Source: Drechslerella dactyloides (lineage: Eukaryota > Ascomycota > Orbiliomycetes > Orbiliales > Orbiliaceae). Taken from it: DNA of 64,000 nt. This document shows positions 1 through 8,974 of the stretch, in pieces. The translations under genes were made by a program, and so were the position numbers. The stretch is taken from assembly GCA_020064725.1 (NCBI GenBank), contig JAGTWJ010000003.1, forward strand, positions 3,286,001 to 3,350,000, written 5' to 3'. The notes below the pieces were generated by a model, which did no database searches, was not told the origin of the DNA, and saw nothing but the letters and a program-made list of their open reading frames with translations. Position 1 is the stretch's first letter. The number at the start of each line of letters is the position of its first letter.

Positions 1-582
1 TGCCTATTTGTTCTTAGTACTTGGCTCTGAACTTCTACCAGAAATTGCGACCCACGTGCCTTAGCTAGAAGGAGCCCTCCAAAGCATGAGGCGATGAAAA
101 TGAGAGGTAATTCCGTAGTTCCAGTCTGCGGAAAGGTTGGTAAACTTATGTTTTTCAGGCTGGGCACTGTGGCGCCAAATACCCATAGTGACAGACCTTG
201 TGCCTAGTGTAATGAATGTTCTGGAGTAGAGCCTCTGCGCGGGCTTTGAAGGCGGAGTTAGAGGCATCATGGAAGGTGTTAGCATCCCAGGCATACGTAA
301 AGATCCTCGAGGGAAGTCTCGCAAGACGGCCTTTACGAAGCACGGTTGGGAGCATATTGTCGTCGCGTAGCCAGTGGACTTGCCGAGAACTCTGATCTCC
401 TTCTTTCTCAAATGCTATGAAAGTTCGATCCGGGTTCGTGTCGAGGCCATGAATGGCGATGATGCTATAAATGCTCGTCAGCGCACCAGAATTCGTGGTT
501 GCCTGCGATATGCCACTCCATACTCGACCTCGATTTCCTCATCAGACTCACTGGCTGAGTACACCAGCTCAAGCCTGGCCAT
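1..582 (-). CDS. alpha/beta-hydrolase (serine-esterase/PGAP1-like fold), partial, cut by left edge
   Basis: Partial gene running off base 1. Proposed exons: 582-565 (very short, tentative), 502-197, and 125-1; all junctions are phase 0. The large exon reads IIAIHGLDTNPDRTF, then HWLRDDNMLP and RIFTYAWDAN, and the next exon reads LPLIFIASCFGGLLLAKA. This order (HG oxyanion-type motif, W-x-RD, R-I-x-T-Y-x-x-D, then the nucleophile elbow) is that of the fungal hydrolase domain often found alone or ahead of NACHT/ankyrin repeats. The intron 196-126 has a GTCTGT donor and a CCGCAG acceptor. Where most relatives have H-S-L-G-G at the elbow, this protein has S-C-F-G-G, so the nucleophile position would be Cys. 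The start is uncertain: an alternative first-exon reading from the same ATG runs about 26 codons in another frame. The C-terminal domain type is off the window. Confidence 0.6.
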
Positions 583-590
583 TTTCGCGC

Positions 591-591
<1 letters not shown>

Positions 592-621
<30 letters not shown>
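592..621. repeat. uninterrupted run of 30 C
   Basis: Bases 592-621 are all C on the + strand (G on the coding strand of the hydrolase gene), about 10 bp upstream of that gene's proposed ATG at 582. The run would lie in the 5' leader or core promoter. Length may be affected by sequencing slippage. Confidence 0.9.
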
Positions 622-622
<1 letters not shown>

Positions 623-1180
623 CCACCCGACTGGAGAGAGCAGATAGTTAATGTGGCGTGAGTAGCTAATAGGAGTTCATGAGTTAGGCATGTAGCCGGG
701 CGCTAGGTCACGAAAACGAGTGCGTTGCAGCTTAGGGGGACAAGCGCAAGCGCCTTCACGATGATATTATAACACCCACGATTCTAGCACCTAGAATAGG
801 CGCCGCCGACCGACTGGGAAAACAGAACCAGAATCAAAAATAGTGGAGTTGAAGAAGTGCAGTAGGCAGGACGAAGAGGCATCCCAGCCGCTATATATGT
901 CTCTTCCGGCAGCCAACCGACTGCCACGTTAATGTAAGGTCATTCAAACTCGCTGTTGACGGATAGTTGGTGGGCGCCAAAAATGCGCCAAAAATGCGCC
1001 AAAAATGCATCACCCCTTTATCGTGGAGTTGACCAAGGAAGTAAGGAAGTCCGGAAGTAAGTGCCAAAGAATCAATAAATCAGTTCCATTCGATATTTGA
1101 AGACGGAGGCATCTTCGACCGCTATAAGCCATATTTGTCGCACCGAGATTCCACAAAAGCGAACGAAGTGGCGATAGATC
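622..1180. other. intergenic, divergent promoter region
   Basis: No gene seen. It separates the left-edge hydrolase (-) from the DUF6601-like gene (+), so it should hold both promoters. The only structured element is the triple 11-mer at 974-1006. Confidence 0.6.
974..1006. repeat. three perfect tandem copies of an 11-mer, GCGCCAAAAAT
   Basis: Three exact head-to-tail copies lie about 175-205 bp upstream of the ATG at 1181. The reverse complement contains TTTGGCGC, the canonical form of the E2F-type site, repeated once per helical turn. Fungi usually use MBF/SBF proteins at ACGCG-type sites, so a regulatory role is an inference. Confidence 0.75.
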
Positions 1181-2249
1181 ATGGCAGCAGTTCTGGTAGA
1201 CCAGGAGAAAGAGCTCAACCATGACCTAAGAGTCGAGACAGTCGGCGGTAAGAAGGTCTTGAGGCGGAACGGCGACAACAACACAACGCTCCCTGGAGAG
1301 CCTCTGCTCGAGCTGGCCGGAGACCAACTTCTGCCCCGCTTAAGAAAAATCTACTTGATCCCCGAGCTAGATCGCATGTCTCCATATTTTCGCTATGTAA
1401 GTCAGTCATCGGCGTCTCTGATGATATTGCGAGGAAAGTGAGGAAATAAGTCATCGCTGATGGATGGAAAATATGCAGATTGTGACACCAGATAGCTCCC
1501 ACATCTTTCCCGTCCATTTCCAGTCCGCCCGAGGCCGCCAAGTCCTGGCCAACGAACGCCACAGCTTACACCTGGTGTGGTACCATGATCGCATCTTCGT
1601 CAAGCCTATCGCGCCCTATTTGCTCTCGGCTGCCTTCTGGGATTGGATAGCTCAGGCTGATCCAGAAGTCTTCAAAGCAGCTGCTGGATTAATGCGCTCC
1701 TATGCATTCCTCATCCAGTCTGAGGCTGATTACCGCCTCGCGAACGACGACAGATCGCCTTTACTGCCTTTAGCAATGGGAAAGACCACAGAAGACTTCG
1801 AGAAGTTCGTCCGATTCATTGACCAATTCGCTCATCTGGCTGACGACGAGCTGTCGCCGCGCTACTCGTACGGCGAACTACGGCTCAGCCGGCTGAACTG
1901 GCTCATACGGTTCCTCTTTATCAAGGTTACCTTCTTCCACGTGAATGGAGAATGGGGCCCCATCTTCATGAACATACTTGCGCCTCTCATCGCCGTCTTC
2001 GCCGTTCTATCCATTCTTCTCACAACCATGCAAGTCGGCTTAGCCGCGCAATCGTCGACCAGCACCGATTCTTGGCAAGCTTATATAGGTGTCTGCAGAT
2101 GGTTCTCTGTAGTTGTTCTAGTGGCTACTACTACAGCCAGCGCCGGCTTGCTTGCATTGATGGCTGGCGTGCTCATACATGAACAGGTCTTCGCCTACAA
2201 GAAATTTCACGCCCCCAAAGGCAATGATATGAAAAGTGGTGTGGCTTAG
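1181..2249 (+). CDS. DUF6601-like fungal membrane protein
   Basis: Two exons, 1181-1396 and 1479-2249, joined by an 82-nt phase-0 intron (GTAAGT donor, TGCAG acceptor); 328 residues. The junction gives LDRMSPYFRY followed by IVTPDSSHIFPVHFQ, then HSLHLVWYHDRIFVKPI. From memory this matches a fungal-specific family of unknown function (DUF6601). Two hydrophobic segments near the C terminus (roughly residues 230-256 and 278-304) suggest a two-pass membrane protein with a short cytosolic tail. The second exon alone has an internal in-frame ATG at 1464, but that lies inside the intron, so the spliced model is preferred. Biochemical role unknown. Confidence 0.82.
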
Positions 2250-2576
2250 TAGTGTAAAGAGTAAGATATTTTGCGTATGGCGTGCAAAGGTGGACAAAGG
2301 AAAGGATACCGTAGGGGGGATTTCTGAAAAATCAGCGTTTTTAAGAACATAATTCCTTGTCTTACAGGCGGCTTAAGCCCCCCCCAGACTGCTCCAAGCC
2401 AGGCTTCGTGGTATAAAACGACCCACAAAACGCAACAAAACTCCCTACGGTATATATCTCTGATACAGTGATACAGTAAGTAAGTATATGAATGATATAA
2501 ATCTCTGTATTAATAATCCATAATTACAATTTCCTATCTAAGGTACACATGCATGCATATTTCCTCCTTGAAACGC
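2250..2576. other. intergenic between convergent genes
   Basis: The 3' flanks of the DUF6601-like gene (+) and the sugar transporter (-). AT-rich in 2450-2540. One TGCATGCA at 2550. No coding signal. Confidence 0.6.
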
Positions 2577-4674
2577 TCACACCACCTTCTCAACCTCCCC
2601 GACGACCTCTCCGCTACCGCTCTCGATACCGGCTCCGTCTTCCTGATAGGTATATCCCACACGCCGGCGGCCTTCGTCGAGCCCAGCGCCGTAACGTAGT
2701 GCCATCTCCTCGACTTCCTCGGTGGTGAGTAGCGGGAGCTCGCGCGCGGCGCGGACGTAAGAGATGTTTTCGCAGTAGCCTTTTGCGAAGATGATGTCGA
2801 TTTCTTCGAGGGAGCGCTTGCGGGTTTCCGGGTACCAGAAGTAGCTGTTGAACGTTAGCGGGTAATCATACTGGTTATCGCATGCGAATGTTTGGGTAGT
2901 GTGTAGAGGATGACTGTTGTGTTTGTGTAACCGGGAGGAGGAAGAGGAAAATGCAACGGCCGGGGTAGTTATGTGCGATTTGCGTTACACAAAAGATACG
3001 CATGCAGATTATACAGGCGGGTTGTGGAAAGAGGGGTCGGGGGTAACACAGGCAGACAGGACATCCAAGATAAGAGAAGACTTCACACTCACATTATCGG
3101 CAAGAAGCACGCGTTCACGCATGCGAAGAAGAGATACGTCCCCCACCCGATCCGGTCGACCATAATAGGCGTCACAAGCACGACCAGAAAGTTGAACGCC
3201 CAATTCGTGCACGTCGACACCGCATTCGCTTTGGCTCGCGTCCGCAGAGGGTTCACCTCTGCAGGATACAGCCACGGCAGCGGCAGCCACGAGGCGCCGA
3301 ACGCGGCGATGTAAACGAACAGACCGGCGGCTGCGCCCTTGCCTGCATTGGGGGTTCCGGGGATGAGACCCGCAAAGGTGATGATCATGCCGAGCATTTG
3401 ACCCAGGGTGCCCCAGATGAAAAGCTTGCGGCGGCCGACGCGCTCGATGATGAACCAGGAGGCTGTTGCGAATAGCGCGTAGACGGCCATGTTGACGCCG
3501 CCCATGACGAGGGAGGTGTGGCGGGTCTGTTTGATGGAGGTTTCGAACAAGATGGGGAAGTAGTAGATGACAGCTGCAGAGCAGACGCCGTTAGCATACT
3601 TTCATTTTATCGAAGCTAGATAAATATAGAGACATACCATTGCAACCACCAATCTGCTGCATCAGCTGAGATGAGGCGCCGAGGAGCATTCGTCGGAAGT
3701 GCTGAGTGCGGCCGTTCGTGACGAGCTCGGAAAACGGCGTGACGTGCGCTTTGCCATCTGCGGTGACGTCTGTCGAGGCAGCGATGGACTCAAGGATGAT
3801 GCGCTTGTGCAGGAGTGTCTCGTGCGAGTCGACGGGGAGGCCGTAGAGGGCGGCGATGACCTCGGTACCTTCCTTATCACGGCCACAAGATAGAAGCCTG
3901 CGTAGAGATACCCGAGTTAGCTACTCTGTCCATAGTTTGATGCTGTATAGCTATGATAGGAGATAATTGTACGTACCAACGAGGCGAGTCAGGCAGTATC
4001 GACATGCCCACGAGGATCATCAACCCGAACACAATCTGGAACGCGATCGGGAAGCGCCAGCTGAAGCTGCCGGGGTAATCGCTGACGCCATAGTTGAGCC
4101 AGTACGAGATGAGCGTGCCGAAGGCGATGATGCCACCCTGGATACAGATGAGCAGACCGCGATTCTTCGTGTTCGCGCACTCTACAGCAGATACATCAGT
4201 TCTAGTTCATCATGCATGGGCTGTCCATTTATATTGATACATACCAGCTTGGTAAGTGGGGATAGAGCTTGTGTTCATTCCATTGCCGACACCGGTGATG
4301 ATTCTCCCCGCGATAAACTGCGCCAGCCCACCGCCTCTCGACGAACCTCCGGACTTGAAGCTTGTAATCTGCACGACGGTCCCCAGGATCATAATCGTAG
4401 CACCCGCCAGAATACCCTTCTTCCGGCCGATAATGTCGCCGAAGAACAGCACGAATATCGCGCCGAACAGACAGCCGATTTCATACAACGCGGTGACGAG
4501 ACCCTGCATTGTGCTGTTGTTTTTTGTGCTGGGGAAGGTGTCGAGGAAGTCCGGGTGCGTGATCAACCCGGACATGACGCCCTGGTCGTACCCGAAGAGG
4601 AGGAAGCCGATTGTGCATGTTGCCGAAACGGCGAGAGAGAGCGGCCGGCCGCGGAGGCCGAGATATTTGGCCAT
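2577..4674 (-). CDS. MFS sugar (hexose-type) transporter
   Basis: Five exons: 4674-4245, 4181-3977, 3897-3638, 3573-3093, 2844-2577; 547 residues, all phases consistent. Twelve-helix major facilitator of the sugar porter family. N-terminal GYDQGVMSG; the loop 2-3 signature appears as GDIIGRKKG; PDSPRW follows helix 6; QQIGGCN AVIYY lies at helix 7; and PETRKRSLEEID follows helix 12. Plasma-membrane uptake of a monosaccharide is the likely role; the exact sugar cannot be read from sequence. The last intron (3092-2845, 248 nt) is longer than the others, but it has GTGAGT and a CTAAC branch just before its CAG, and the joined frame reads I-Y-F-W-Y-P-E-T. The gene has its own promoter in 4675-6055. 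Confidence 0.94.
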
Positions 4675-6055
4675 TTTGTTACGATTGGATTACCCGCAGT
4701 CGTGTAGGTAAAGAATATGCGTGCGTTACGGCGTAATTCCTTATATGGTCATCGGTCGTAACGTCGTAACGTGTGGACGAGAATAAGAATATTCTCAATG
4801 GATGCTGGGCGGAGAAAGACCAAGACCAAGACCACTTCCTCCGGGACTTCGACAGATATAATAGCACCGACCGCAGACCACCAGAGCATGCATGCTCGAG
4901 CACCCATAAGCACACAAGCAACCATGCATGCAGCCTGTGATGTACGCACGGATGGATACTGTTTTCACATGCCTGAACGAATCGATAATGCCTGCCCGCA
5001 CCCTTCTTCCCCGGATCGGATCTCCTCAACCGCCTTCTCGACCGGTCGTGCTCCCCAGCTTCCGATCTTCCCCATACGGCGGATCTTGCCACACAGTTGC
5101 TAAGCGCTTATTTCAGTTACTCAACGATATCAAATCCGCGGGCGCCCAAGATCGCCGCTCGTGTACCCAAGGTCCAGCAGCAGCAGGTCCATACTGCGGC
5201 TCGGTTCTCAATGGCGGACGAACGGCAGGTGCATGACGTGAGCGGTAACGCCGTCTGGATATCTGTGCGGTGCGACATGCAGGGGTGCAGAAGCTTGTCA
5301 CCTAGGTAGGGCTGGCACCTGCCGGAAAGCGGATCGATGCACGCCAAGCGGCGAGAAAACTTCCCGAGGTCGGGAGTGTGAAAGGAAAAGGGAGGTCGAC
5401 CGAGGAACGAGGGACGAGGCATGCGATTTCACCTGCATGGCAATGCATGGCCGGGCATAAATTTTCTTAACGCTGCAATGGTTGAGGGGAAATTTCGAAA
5501 TTTCACGACAGGGCGTGGATGTTGGAGTTTCGAGAATAGGTGTCATTGTTTCCCGATTAGGCGGATTTCCCGTTCCAGCCAACATTAACCTCGCAATCGC
5601 GATCGATCGATCGATCGCAGGGCGATAGCTATAGCGCATTTCGCCTACGCCTGAGACTGAACCATTCGACATGCTTGGTATAATGCTTGAAGAGGAACTC
5701 TGTTAACGGGATTCAGCAGGCATATATACTTAGGTAATCGCTAGGTTCGCGCTTTTGGTAACACTATAGAAGAATTCATGGACATCTCAAAATATCGAGC
5801 ATGCATGGTTACCTAGCCTTAATCCTTCCCAAGGCCCTGGATTAAATATATAATATGAACAAAAATCGGTAGTTGTTCCATAGCGCCTGCAGTGTAACCA
5901 TAATCCAACATAACAGAACCGCGTATTGATGCTAAAAATCTACTAGGGGCCTGAATTCACAGAATGAGCCCGAGACTAAGAATGAGCCACGAAGAGGCTA
6001 CCTTGCCTATACACACCGCCACCATGCAGAATGCATACGCGATCCGATGACCATA
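4675..6055. other. intergenic, promoter side of the sugar transporter
   Basis: No gene supported. Contains a TGCATGCA (4925), a GATC-rich palindromic stretch near 5598-5616 and AT-rich DNA at 5840-5940. It should carry the transporter promoter (to the left) and the 3' end of the 972-residue gene (to the right). Confidence 0.55.
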
Positions 6056-8974
6056 TCAATAGTAGCTCTCCCACCCGAAACTCACTTGATTAGCACTCAT
6101 TCCAGATTGCCCTGGCCCGCCACCCGCACCAGCACCCGCACCAGCACCCGTCTGAAGGTCACTGCGGTTCAGATCCATCTCGTTAGACGCCGGTGCTGGC
6201 CTAGCCGCATCCGCGCCAGCTATCTCCGGCAACTCTGCAATCATTGGATTCATGTCGTATGGCGAGCGCGTGTTCGGACCACTATGCCATCCTGTCGACG
6301 CGGGCATCTCTACCGCGCCGCTGGCGTATGTGCTTGTTGTAGTATTTTGGTATTGAGAGGTGGCGGATGCAGGAGATGAGTAGGAGTGCGATGAGGAGCG
6401 TCGGGAAGGGTAGTTGTAGGTGTATGATGCGACTGTAGGCGTCGACGTTTCTGATGTCTGCCAGCGGTGCTGCTCGTTGGCTTGGTTCATGGTTGTAGCA
6501 TAGTGGCCATCGGCTTGGTTCATAGTCGTTGCATAGTGGCCGTCGACTTGGTTCATGGTGGTAGCGTGGTGGCCGCCAGTCTGGTTTTGGAGATTCGGAT
6601 TGGTATATTGGGGGTGCATGTTGGCAGTTTGTGGCGCGGTGGGCGATGTGTTCGAGGTGAACATGGACGGCGGGGGGGCTGGCGGCGGTGGCAGCGCCGG
6701 GTGATTCATGCGACTTGGTGCTGCTTCTAGTACATAGTTTTCAAAGTAGCCGGGTTTGTGCGTAGAGGTACTCTCTAATTGCGGCATGGATGGCGGCGGC
6801 GGAGGTGGCGCAAATAAGGGATTGGTATATTTTGACGGAGAGGTCGTTTCCGTGGGTCTAGCATCTGGGATAGAGGTTTCTGTGTGGGGGTTGTTGCTGC
6901 TGATAGCTGTGGATGCTTCTGACTCGCCGCCAGCACCGAATTTACGTCGCTGTACAGTTTTCAGCGGCGGAGGCTTCCAACCCTCTTCCTCTACTGTCTC
7001 GTGTGAGCTTTGCCCTGCCTGTACAGCTTGATGTTGCGGTTGCGCTGGCTGTGGTTGTGGGGGTTGCGGTTGTTGAAAGGCGGGGTTTGGAGCGTAGGCA
7101 TTCGCAGCGCTGGGTGGCACAGCCATGGAAACCGGCCGCTGGATCGGCTTGCGCGACGGGAACCGCTGAAGGGTAGACTGCGAGCGCTGCGGGCCGGATG
7201 GCTGTGGTTGTGGCCGTGGTTGAGGTTGTGCCCACGTGTTCGCATGTGCAGGGAGCTCTGGCCGGTATTCCGTCGCCGTGTATCTTTGCTGCGCGCTGTC
7301 CAGTTCGACGGCGGGGGCAGAGGCACTCCATTGCGGTGCAGGAGGGGCCTGCGTGTACGGTGCCGGTGCCGGCGCAGGCGCAGGCGCAGGGGTGTACGTC
7401 CCGCCATCCATTTCATAATAGTTATTCGCGACAACCGGTGCCGGGTTTGCGGGAGGGGGGTTGTACTGTGGTGCTGGAGGGGCCGGCTGCGGCATCTCAA
7501 CAGCATGTGTTACCGGACGACTTGATGACGGCATCTCGACAGCTTGCGATACCGGATGAGCCGGCTGCGGCATTTTGGCAGGTTGTGGTACTGGAGGGGG
7601 CGGTTGGGGCATCTCGACAGCGTGTGATACCGGACGGGCTGGCTGTGGCATCTTGACGGCCGGTGGTTTTGGAGGAGCTGGCTGTGGCATCTCGACAGCC
7701 TGCGGTGCCATTGTGGATTTCGTCCGGCCGATATTCGGATTCTGGGCGCCAGGTGCAAGGACATTTGGCTTCGCGACCACGCCAGGCGGTAGGTTTATCT
7801 TAACAATTGGTTCCAATTCCGGCGTGTCCGGGTTCGTCGCCTGCTGTCCTCCCGCGGCGCGCAGGCGGTCTTGCTCTTCTTCCCGTTTACGGGCCGCGAT
7901 TCGGTTCCGTTCGCGCTCTTGGATCTGCTGAAGCGCTCCGAGCCTCCGCTTGGACATCTGCTCGAGCACGGCGGGGTCGGCCTTCTGTCGTTGCGTCGGA
8001 AGCGATGTGTAGACGACAGTCGAGTACGGCGGGGGCAATTGCTGTGGCGGTTCCTGCAACGGCTGGTTGATATAACTGCTCGAGTGCAGTGGCAGGCGAC
8101 CGACGGCGGGGTACGCATCCGGCTGGCTGTTGGGCACCGGGCCGAGCGCGTTGGGCAGGCCGATGGCAATCTGATGCTGTGGACGCAGCGGTTGCGGCAT
8201 GTAGATATCCGGCTGACCGACGGGCTGTCCAGCGCCTCCCTGTCCTCTCCCAGCGCCTCTGCTTCTGCCTCTACCTCTGCCGCGAGCTGCACCTCCACGG
8301 ACGGGTGGCGGGCCGCCGATGGGATGATTCGGTCGGCCTCCAACGGGTCCTCCCCTCCCACGTCCTCGGGTCGGTGGACAACCGGCTGCCCCTCGAGGCT
8401 TCCGTCTACCCCTCTTCGCGGCCAGTGCAGCCCCAGCGACTGCTGCACCACCAACCGCTACAGCAGCGAGGCCGAGACCCCGCGAGGTTGGGCCACGACG
8501 TGCTCGGGTGGGTGAGGTTGCCTGAGCGGCATCCTGTTGCGTGGTATCCTGCTGCGCGGTATCTTCGGAGTACGTGTATTCGTATGTGGTGTCAGTCGCC
8601 TGGTCATAGGTCTGGTCGTAGGTGGCTGTGGCATCCGCCGAGGATTCATAGTCGTCGTAATCGCCGTCTTCGTAGGCAGTGTCGTCCTGCGTTGCCTCTT
8701 CTTCGTAGTATTCTTCCTCCTCTGCTCCTTCTTCCGCTGCGTATTCTTCCTCTACATATTCCTCAGCCGCGTATTCTTCCCCTCCTGCATCTTCTACTTC
8801 CTCTACCTCCTCTTCTTCGTAGTCGTCATCACCTCCGTCGTCCCCACCGTCCTCATCGAAGGCACCAGCAAGCACGTTGAGCGCTTTGCCAGCGCCGCTG
8901 GCTTTGGAGCCGGTAAAAGCCTTGAGGGCAGAGATGCCAAGCTTCGTGCCAGCGGACCAGAGCATGTCCTCCAT
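6056..8974 (-). CDS. large low-complexity acidic / RG-rich / proline-rich protein of unknown function
   Basis: Single open frame of 972 residues from an ATG at 8974. It begins with a short ordered-looking segment (about residues 1-40, with SALKAFTGSKASGAGKAL), then a very acidic Glu/Asp/Tyr block (about 42-135). Next come a Gly/Ala hydrophobic stretch (GLGLAAVAVGGAAVAGAALA, about 167-186) and an RG/RGRG-rich basic block. A long Pro/Gln region follows, with roughly 15-residue repeats built on VEMPQP, and later a 12-residue tandem repeat around MNQADGHYATT. The C terminus is GAGAGAG-rich. No catalytic domain recognised. The charge-segregated, repetitive layout suggests an intrinsically disordered scaffold, possibly membrane-associated through the Gly/Ala segment. 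The length of the open frame in coding-like, GC-rich DNA is the main evidence that it is real. Confidence 0.7.
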   Translation of the reverse strand: MEDMLWSAGTKLGISALKAFTGSKASGAGKALNVLAGAFDEDGGDDGGDDDYEEEEVEEVEDAGGEEYAAEEYVEEEYAAEEGAEEEEYYEEEATQDDTAYEDGDYDDYESSADATATYDQTYDQATDTTYEYTYSEDTAQQDTTQQDAAQATSPTRARRGPTSRGLGLAAVAVGGAAVAGAALAAKRGRRKPRGAAGCPPTRGRGRGGPVGGRPNHPIGGPPPVRGGAARGRGRGRSRGAGRGQGGAGQPVGQPDIYMPQPLRPQHQIAIGLPNALGPVPNSQPDAYPAVGRLPLHSSSYINQPLQEPPQQLPPPYSTVVYTSLPTQRQKADPAVLEQMSKRRLGALQQIQERERNRIAARKREEEQDRLRAAGGQQATNPDTPELEPIVKINLPPGVVAKPNVLAPGAQNPNIGRTKSTMAPQAVEMPQPAPPKPPAVKMPQPARPVSHAVEMPQPPPPVPQPAKMPQPAHPVSQAVEMPSSSRPVTHAVEMPQPAPPAPQYNPPPANPAPVVANNYYEMDGGTYTPAPAPAPAPAPYTQAPPAPQWSASAPAVELDSAQQRYTATEYRPELPAHANTWAQPQPRPQPQPSGPQRSQSTLQRFPSRKPIQRPVSMAVPPSAANAYAPNPAFQQPQPPQPQPAQPQHQAVQAGQSSHETVEEEGWKPPPLKTVQRRKFGAGGESEASTAISSNNPHTETSIPDARPTETTSPSKYTNPLFAPPPPPPSMPQLESTSTHKPGYFENYVLEAAPSRMNHPALPPPPAPPPSMFTSNTSPTAPQTANMHPQYTNPNLQNQTGGHHATTMNQVDGHYATTMNQADGHYATTMNQANEQHRWQTSETSTPTVASYTYNYPSRRSSSHSYSSPASATSQYQNTTTSTYASGAVEMPASTGWHSGPNTRSPYDMNPMIAELPEIAGADAARPAPASNEMDLNRSDLQTGAGAGAGAGGGPGQSGMSANQVSFGWESYY

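Noticed and set aside
374..661. Plus-strand frame with a polyproline run
   Set aside because: It starts at a GTG, and the polyproline is only the 30-nt C run; the minus strand carries the hydrolase gene here.
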